From Clostridiales bacterium UBA1316 (GTDB lineage Bacteria; Bacillota; Clostridia; Oscillospirales; Oscillospiraceae): a DNA stretch of 45,736 nt. The translations under genes and the position numbers were made by a program. Location: the NCBI GenBank assembly GCA_002307055.1, contig DBTM01000087.1, positions 23,587 to 69,322 on the forward strand, written 5' to 3'. Below are positions 40,683-45,736 of this stretch, in pieces. The notes under the pieces were generated by a model, which was given only the letters and a program-made list of their open reading frames with translations, was not told the DNA's origin and searched no databases. Numbering within the stretch: the stretch's first letter is position 1; every line of letters starts with the position of its first letter.

Positions 40683-42722
40683 ATGACCATTAAAATAGAA
40701 AATAATAATTTCCCAAAAAAAACAGCGCGGCGCACAGCGATGAGAAAGTCAATAATTATTACAACGATATATATAATCTTTGGATGTCTTTGGATTCTGA
40801 CATCGGATTCACTTGTAAATATCATGATACCCGACCAGTCAAATTTAGTTATTGTTAATACATTAAAAGGATTAGTGTATGTTGCGCTGACTGCCGCATT
40901 GATCTATGGGCTCGTCTATCCCTCGCTCAAAAAAAATATTGCCGCGCAAAAGAATCTGCAGGAAACAATTAATAAGCAAAAAGAGATCGAAAGGACCCTG
41001 TTTGAAAATGAGCGCAGCAAATCGGTTTTACTTGAGAATATTCCGGGTATGGTTTACCGGCGCCAATTTGACAGAGAATGGACGATATTGTATGCTTCGA
41101 GCGGCTGCCAGACGCTGACCGGTTACGCGCCAGCCAGCATTATCAATAACAATGAACTCTCCTTTAATGATCTGATCGTTCCGAAGTATCGTGAGCAAAT
41201 CTGGGAAAAATGGACGCAGATTTTAGAAGAAGGGACAGGTTATACAGACGAATATGAAATTATAACTGCCGGCGGAGCGCAGAAGTGGGTATGGGAGCAG
41301 GGTCAGGGAATCCGTGATGACGACGGAAATGTCATCGCAATCGAAGGACTGATCCTTGATATCGCAATGCGAAAGGAACAGGAATCCAGATTAACTTACT
41401 TGAATGAGCATAATGTCATAACCGGTGTGTTTAACAAGAGTAAATGCCAGGAAATAATGACATTGTTTTTTAATTATGATGAAAAACAAAGAGCGTTACT
41501 GCTCATTGATTTTAAAAAATTCAATCTGCTGAATATAACGCTCGGCTACCAGTACAGCGAGGAGCTGATTAAAAATATTTCTCAGAAACTGCATGAGTTT
41601 ATCAATAATCATCACTTTATGTTCCACATTTCAACCTGCCAATTTGCTTTTTTTATCACGGATTATGAGGGGCAGTCAGAGCTCATCAGCCTCAGCGAAA
41701 CGATTTTAAAAAGCCTGGAGGAGCTGCTCGCGCCGAATAATATCACCTGCAATATCGGCATTGTTGAGATTGACGACATCAAAATCGAACCGAATGATAT
41801 TCTTAAACGTGCGTCAATAGCCGCGGAGCATGTTGATTTGAACCGGCTGAATCATTATCATGTCTTCAGCAAGGAGATGGAAGAGCGCATCCGCCGCCAG
41901 GAAGCCATTAAAGGCGAGCTTTCGGAGTGCTCCAGAGGAAAAAAGGATCAGCGGCTCTTTTTAGAATATCAGCCGATCATCAATGCCGCAAACGGCAGCA
42001 TCCAGCGTTTTGAGGCGCTGGCCCGATTCATGAGCACTGAATACGGGTTGATTTCCCCTCTTGAGTTTATTCCCCTTGCTGAAGAGACGCAGCTGATTGT
42101 ACCGCTGGGTAAAAAGATTATGCGTGAGGCGTTTGGTTTCCTCAAACATCTGATCGATGAAGGATTTGATGAAATTGTGATGTCTGTCAACGTATCGGCG
42201 ATTCAGCTTTTGAGGGATGATTTTCTGCCCGATATGATAGCGATTATATTTGAAACAGGTGTTTCGCCCAATAATATTAATATTGAAATTACAGAATCGT
42301 ATTTTTCGGATAACTATGTCGATATCAATGAAAGGCTGGGCAGTATCAGATGCATGGGGATCGCCGTCGCCCTTGATGATTTTGGGATTGGCTATTCGAC
42401 CTTTGCCCGTGAAAGCGAGCTCAATGTGGATTGTCTTAAGATCGATAAGTATTTCATCGATAAGCTGCTCCTGCCCGGGCAGAACGAAACGATAACATCA
42501 GATATCATTTCAATGGCACACAAACTGGGGCATTATGTCATTGCCGAAGGAATTGAAGAGGAGTTACAAAGGCAATATCTGCTTGAGCACGATTGCGATT
42601 ATATGCAGGGCTTTCTGTTCAGTAAGCCCGTATCGCCGGAAAAAGCGTTTAACCTTTTGCAATCCGGGTCCATCATTTTAAATGAAAGCAATTCCGGCAA
42701 TGATAAAGCAGTAGCTTATTAA
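40683..42722 (+). CDS. Membrane PAS-GGDEF(degenerate)-EAL cyclic-di-GMP protein
   Basis: This 679-aa protein has two N-terminal membrane helices (about 22-42 and 58-82), a PAS domain (about 115-240, with YASSGCQTLTGY and DGNVIAIEGLILDI), a GGDEF-type domain (245-405) and an EAL domain (about 425-670). The GGDEF signature is lost: the site reads HISTCQFAFF, so it should not make c-di-GMP. The EAL part keeps FEALARF, NVSAIQL, EITES, LDDFGIGYSTF, KIDKYF and EGIEEE, and ends MQGFLFSKP, so it should act as a c-di-GMP phosphodiesterase, possibly tuned by the PAS and dead GGDEF domains. The ATG 40683 has GGAG 8 bases upstream. It is monocistronic with a terminator. Confidence 0.9.
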   Translation: MTIKIENNNFPKKTARRTAMRKSIIITTIYIIFGCLWILTSDSLVNIMIPDQSNLVIVNTLKGLVYVALTAALIYGLVYPSLKKNIAAQKNLQETINKQKEIERTLFENERSKSVLLENIPGMVYRRQFDREWTILYASSGCQTLTGYAPASIINNNELSFNDLIVPKYREQIWEKWTQILEEGTGYTDEYEIITAGGAQKWVWEQGQGIRDDDGNVIAIEGLILDIAMRKEQESRLTYLNEHNVITGVFNKSKCQEIMTLFFNYDEKQRALLLIDFKKFNLLNITLGYQYSEELIKNISQKLHEFINNHHFMFHISTCQFAFFITDYEGQSELISLSETILKSLEELLAPNNITCNIGIVEIDDIKIEPNDILKRASIAAEHVDLNRLNHYHVFSKEMEERIRRQEAIKGELSECSRGKKDQRLFLEYQPIINAANGSIQRFEALARFMSTEYGLISPLEFIPLAEETQLIVPLGKKIMREAFGFLKHLIDEGFDEIVMSVNVSAIQLLRDDFLPDMIAIIFETGVSPNNINIEITESYFSDNYVDINERLGSIRCMGIAVALDDFGIGYSTFARESELNVDCLKIDKYFIDKLLLPGQNETITSDIISMAHKLGHYVIAEGIEEELQRQYLLEHDCDYMQGFLFSKPVSPEKAFNLLQSGSIILNESNSGNDKAVAY

Positions 42723-42740
42723 AGCCGGACGCGCGCTGTC

Positions 42741-42773
42741 AAAGCTCTGCAGCCTAATGGCTGCGGGGCTTTT
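42741..42773 (+). terminator. Terminator of the EAL gene
   Basis: AAAGCTCTGCAGCC (42741-42754) pairs with GGCTGCGGGGCTTT (42759-42772) around TAAT, with one mismatch and a TTTTC tail, 18 bases after the stop. Confidence 0.82.
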
Positions 42774-42787
42774 CTTCAGTGTAAAAC

Positions 42788-42822
42788 AACTGTTGTAATA
42801 CACAACAGTTTTATGATACAAT
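42788..42822 (+). promoter_or_regulatory. marR-hgcAB promoter with MarR-type operator
   Basis: AACTGTTGT (42788-42796) and ACAACAGTT (42802-42810) form a perfect 9-bp dyad with a 5-base centre. It overlaps a promoter TTGTAA (42793-42798), 18 bases, TACAAT (42817-42822). The size and symmetry suit a MarR dimer, and the next gene encodes one, so autoregulation is likely. Confidence 0.72.
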
Positions 42823-42903
42823 AATTGCAGTAAGAAACATCAGCGTGAATTTTAACGAATTTGGTCTGCGCCGTCGGGCGTTTCCGGCAGTATGGAGGTA
42901 AAA

Positions 42904-43347
42904 ATGAACGATGAATTCAGAGCGGAACTGCTGCGCGAATTGGTCCGCCATATGGAGAGAAAACTCGGTGTTCTGGAAGACGGCGAAATGTCCTGCTGCG
43001 GTATATCGCTCGCCCAATGCCACGCGCTGGTGGAAATCGGCCGTGCAGGGAGCATTTCTCTCATCGAGCTCTCCAAGCTGCTTGATCTTGACAACAGCAC
43101 CATGAGCCGGACGGTGAATAATCTTGTGAACGGCGAAATGGCTGAGCGTGCGCTTGACCCGAGCGACAGGCGGTATGTAACCATCAGCCTGACCGGCAGC
43201 GGCAAAAAGGCTTTTGAAGAGATTGAAGCAAACATGAATCTTTATTTTAAAAAGATATTCGCAGCCATCCCAGCTGAAAAGCAGGAGCAGGTGCTGGACA
43301 GCTTGAATATACTTCTGGCAGCAATCACCCAAACCGGTTGCTGTTAA
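42904..43347 (+). CDS. MarR-family transcriptional regulator
   Basis: This 147-aa protein has the MarR winged-helix core: CHALVEIGRAGSISLIELSKLLDLDNSTMSRTVNNLV (in parts), then the wing DRRYVTISLTGSGKKAFEE, and a C-terminal dimer helix. Notable are CC in EMSCCGIS, a Cys before it in sequence order being absent, and a terminal GCC; such cysteines could sense metals or redox state. The ATG 42904 has GGAGG 5 bases upstream. It stands first before hgcA, hgcB and acr3, below an operator-like dyad, so it probably controls them in response to arsenite, mercury or another thiol-reactive signal. That is inference. Confidence 0.88.
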   Translation: MNDEFRAELLRELVRHMERKLGVLEDGEMSCCGISLAQCHALVEIGRAGSISLIELSKLLDLDNSTMSRTVNNLVNGEMAERALDPSDRRYVTISLTGSGKKAFEEIEANMNLYFKKIFAAIPAEKQEQVLDSLNILLAAITQTGCC

Positions 43348-43435
43348 GACCCTTAATCAAATATTATTTCATGAATTATTTCATAGAGAGTGCGTAAGTT
43401 TGAAAGATAAGTCTTTTAAACTGGGTTTTGTGCCT

Positions 43436-43472
43436 TTCGGGTCTTGCAGCCCGAAGTCCGGCAAAGCCGGAC
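43436..43472 (+). other. Two adjacent hairpins in the marR-hgcA gap
   Basis: TTCGGG (43436-43441) pairs with CCCGAA (43450-43455), and directly next GTCCGGC (43456-43462) pairs with GCCGGAC (43466-43472) around AAA. Together they make a compact double stem-loop 36 bases before the hgcA ATG. No T tract follows, and it does not match a riboswitch that I know; no cobalamin box is visible. Confidence 0.5.
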
Positions 43473-43507
43473 ACAGCGATATTCCCCGGAAAGGAAGGGT
43501 CATAGTT

Positions 43508-44394
43508 ATGTCATATAAACCATGCTGCGAAATGACGAATGATGATGGCAGCTGTGAAAAAGAGAGAATTGAAGCAAAATGGATCACCGGGTATGTTCCG
43601 GCAGCAGCGGGAGAAGTGCCGCAAGCGGCCACAAAGCTTGACTTTTCAGATACCTTTGGTTCATGGAAGTGCCGATGGTCCATCGGACGGATGGATTATA
43701 CGGTGGAACCCGGCATTTATTGCGTCGGGATGCCGGATACTCAGTCTCCGGTGCTTGTGACGGCTAATTATAAAATGACGTTTGACAGGCTTCGCGAGCA
43801 GCTTTCCGGGCTTGAACTCTGGATTGTTGTTTTAGACACAGACGGCGTTAACGTCTGGTGCGCGGCCGGGAAGGGCACCTTCGGCACAGCGGAGGTTGTC
43901 AGGCGAATCAAAGCTGTCGGTCTTGAGCATATAGTTTCGCATCGTACGGTCATTCTGCCGCAGCTCGCGGCAGCCGGCGTCGCCGCGCATGAAGTAAAAA
44001 AGCAATCGGGCATTATGGAATAACCGAATTATATGCGTCGCTGGGTGCGGTATTTATCGGTACTGTCCTTGCCCCGGCTCTGCTTCCGTGGATTCCCGGC
44101 AGAGCGTTTGCCTTCAAAGGCGGTGTGCTTGGGCTGCTCTGGGCAATCGGCCTGATGTTCCTCAACGGCTTACCCGGCGTACCCACCTTCGGCTGGTTAA
44201 AAGCGGCGGCATACATCCTGCTCCTGCCGTCTGTTTCAGCGTTCTGCACGATGAATTTCACGGGCAGTTCCACCTTTACCTCGCTCTCGGGTGTCGATAA
44301 GGAAATGAAAATCGCTCTGCCGATTATGCTGTTTGCCGCTGTCATCGGCGTGATTTTATCGCTTGTCAATGACTTTATTCTGGTATTGAGATAA
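43508..44394 (+). pseudogene. hgcA: hgcA, mercury-methylation corrinoid protein, internally deleted
   Basis: The first 168 codons encode the HgcA corrinoid domain: FGSWKCRWSIGRMDYTVEPG, PVLVTANYKMTFDRLREQL, and the hallmark cap-helix motif NVWCAAGKGTFGT with Cys118, the residue that binds cobalt in HgcA. VSHRTVILPQL and GVAAHEVKKQSG follow, then a stop. In the next frame the HgcA membrane domain continues (LGAVFIGTVLAPALLPWIPGR, FTGSSTFTSLSGVDKEMKIALP) to a stop at 44394. The family's conserved linker (YGPVRA...DIPAFL) and first membrane helix are missing at the junction (about 44005-44020), together with a frame change. HgcA passes a methyl group to Hg(II), so this copy should be inactive unless the gap is an assembly error. 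The start ATG 43508 has GGAAGGG upstream. hgcB follows 15 bases later. Confidence 0.85.
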
Positions 44395-44409
44395 GAAAGA
44401 AGTATTGAT

Positions 44410-44673
44410 ATGAAATATTTGAAGGATGTAGTGACCCTGCAGTACGACAGCGATAAATGCACCGGTTGCGGGATGTGTCTGAATGTCTGTCCTCACGGCG
44501 TTTTTGAGAAGTTCGAAGGCAAAGTCCGAATTGCTGACCGCGATCAATGTATGGAGTGCGGCGCGTGCGCGCTCAACTGCCCGTTCGGCGCCATTGATGT
44601 TCAGGAAGGCGTCGGCTGCGCCGCAGCCATCATCATCGGTTTCTTCAAAGGTACGGAACCTACCTGCGGCTAA
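44410..44673 (+). CDS. hgcB: HgcB, ferredoxin partner of mercury methylation
   Basis: This 87-aa protein has two 4Fe-4S motifs, CTGCGMCLNVCP (17-28) and CMECGACALNCP (47-58), the second in the HgcB-typical form. A conserved lone Cys follows in EGVGCAAAIII (Cys70), and one Cys lies near the C-terminus (Cys86). HgcB returns HgcA's corrinoid to the reduced Co(I) state, and its extra cysteines are thought to hand Hg(II) over. Many HgcB proteins end in a Cys pair, whereas here only one is visible before the stop. The start ATG 44410 follows AAGAAAGAAG, a modest ribosome site. Its presence right after hgcA confirms that call. Confidence 0.9.
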   Translation: MKYLKDVVTLQYDSDKCTGCGMCLNVCPHGVFEKFEGKVRIADRDQCMECGACALNCPFGAIDVQEGVGCAAAIIIGFFKGTEPTCG

Positions 44674-44761
44674 GTGCCCGATACGCACATTCAAAATGTG
44701 TCGGAGCATCTGCCGGTTATCTATGGCGCTGTAACATTAATGTGTAAGGGCGGCGGTCAGT

Positions 44762-45736
44762 ATGAATCAAGAAAAAAAATCAAGGCTCTCTTTCCTCGAC
44801 AGGTTCCTGACACTTTGGATATTCGTTGCGATGGGCATCGGTGTCCTCGGCGGATTTATCTTTCCGAGTCTGGCACAGTCGCTTGAGGGCATGAGCACAG
44901 GGACAATTTCCTGGCCGATCGCAACCGGCCTCATCGTCATGATGTACCCGCCGCTGGCAAAAATCAAGTATGAGGAAATCGGCAAGGTTACGCGGAATAA
45001 AAAAGTGCTCGGGCTGTCTCTCGTTCAAAACTGGATCATCGGGCCGATCCTCATGTTTGTGCTCGCCGTGCTTTTACTGCGCGATCTGCCGAATTATGCC
45101 ATTGGCCTCATCATCATCGGGCTCGCCCGCTGCATTGCCATGGTCATCGTCTGGAATACGCTGGCTAAGGGTGATAACGAATACTGCGCCGCGCTTGTCG
45201 CGCTCAATTCGATTTTCCAGATTCTCTTCTATTCGGTCTATATTTATATATTCGTGACGGTTCTGCCGAAATGGCTGGGCTTGAATTGGGGCGAGCACAT
45301 GATCAGCATCTCCATCTGGGATGTTGCCAAAAGCGTTCTCGTTTACCTCGGTATTCCGTTTGCCGCCGGATTCCTGACGCGCTTTATTTTACTCAAAGTC
45401 AAAAGCAGGGCATGGTATGAAAAAACGTTTATTCCCAAAATTTCGCCTCTGGCGCTTATCGCCCTGCTGTATACGATCATCGTCATGTTTGTTTTAAAGG
45501 GTCAGTTCATTGTGTCCCTGCCGCTCATTGTTGTCCGGCTTGCCGTCCCGCTGCTTATTTACTTTACAATTATGTTCCTTGCGAGCTTCTATATGTCGTA
45601 TAAACAGGGCATCAGTTATGAACAGACGGTGACGCTCTCGTTTACGGCGGCCAGCAACAATTTCGAGCTCGCCATAGCCGTCGCCGTCGCCGTCTTCGGC
45701 ATCGGCTCCGATCAGGCTTTTGCCGCCGTCATCGGC
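44762..45736 (+). CDS. acr3: ACR3-type arsenite efflux permease, 3' end outside window
   Basis: A continuous frame from ATG 44762 to the window edge (325 codons) encodes an ACR3-family arsenite exporter of the BART superfamily. It opens with LSFLDRFLTLWIFVAMGIGVLGGFIFP (in parts), then MMYPPLAKIKYEEIGKV, IIGLARCIAMVIVWNTLAKGD (the conserved Cys region used for As(III)), and TLSFTAASNNFELAIAVAVAVFG (the conserved NFELA segment). About nine to ten membrane helices are visible. The C-terminus is cut by the window end. The ribosome site is weak (GGGCGGCGG), and the gene lies 88 bases after hgcB on the same strand, so it is probably in the same marR-led operon. It exports arsenite using the proton motive force. 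Confidence 0.92.
   Translation, partial: MNQEKKSRLSFLDRFLTLWIFVAMGIGVLGGFIFPSLAQSLEGMSTGTISWPIATGLIVMMYPPLAKIKYEEIGKVTRNKKVLGLSLVQNWIIGPILMFVLAVLLLRDLPNYAIGLIIIGLARCIAMVIVWNTLAKGDNEYCAALVALNSIFQILFYSVYIYIFVTVLPKWLGLNWGEHMISISIWDVAKSVLVYLGIPFAAGFLTRFILLKVKSRAWYEKTFIPKISPLALIALLYTIIVMFVLKGQFIVSLPLIVVRLAVPLLIYFTIMFLASFYMSYKQGISYEQTVTLSFTAASNNFELAIAVAVAVFGIGSDQAFAAVIG

Noticed and set aside
43400..43507. A longer N-terminus for HgcA starting at TTG 43400
   Set aside because: The added residues come from the two hairpins and do not resemble HgcA, while ATG 43508 has a good GGAAGGG site.

Overview
The window looks like chromosomal DNA of an anaerobic Gram-positive bacterium (Bacillota, most likely a Clostridia member) of roughly even GC content. 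The evidence is strong GGAGG-type ribosome binding sites, sigma-A promoters, a glycyl-radical enzyme with its oxygen-sensitive activase, an AraM-type glycerol-1-phosphate dehydrogenase, a TagO/WecA-type glycosyl carrier enzyme, a PucR/CdaR-type regulator, a lipoprotein-based amino-acid importer, and an hgcAB mercury-methylation locus. No rRNA, insertion sequence, prophage module or CRISPR array is visible. The only tRNA is the 3' part of tRNA-Thr(GGT) at the left edge.

Left part (1-6.2 kb): tRNA-Thr end, a small orphan gene, a zinc-ribbon/TrmO fusion (TrmO modifies tRNA-Thr), a membrane-anchored zinc-ribbon repeat protein, an SGNH hydrolase, a nitroreductase, and an XRE-TPR regulator broken by three frameshifts. 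6.2-15.1 kb is one minus-strand run of accessory genes. Most belong to families that modify or detoxify small molecules: two APH-fold kinases (one clearly APH(3')-like), an S66/MccF-like peptidase with a frameshift, a sugar isomerase-like TIM barrel, a methyltransferase, a nucleotidyltransferase, a DUF1848 protein, two GNATs and a chimeric HD/methyltransferase gene.

Middle part (15.3-35.3 kb): two tandem paralogous membrane proteins, a SnoaL-like protein, a two-gene MutS-family ATPase operon, an araM-araB-araD operon without araA, a hicAB toxin-antitoxin pair whose toxin is broken, an amino-acid ABC transporter operon, two alpha/beta hydrolases, a MoaF-like protein, a TagO-like enzyme, and a UroD-like methyltransferase gene beside a PucR-type regulator.

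Right part (35.3-45.7 kb): small membrane and Cys-rich proteins, a glycyl-radical activase plus an unusual glycyl-radical enzyme (GCVYP instead of GCVEP at the active-site loop), a PAS/degenerate-GGDEF/EAL protein, and finally marR-hgcA-hgcB-acr3. HgcA keeps its NVWCAAGK corrinoid motif, but the linker and first membrane segment are missing and the frame is broken, while HgcB is intact.

Two themes run through the window. First, a family of near-identical CCCCAGGCATG hairpins sits at gene ends in at least five places, with a sixth related one. Second, there are many genes with one-base frameshifts or internal deletions, which are either real decay or assembly error and need read-level checking. 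All functional calls are from reading the sequence alone; no database search was run.
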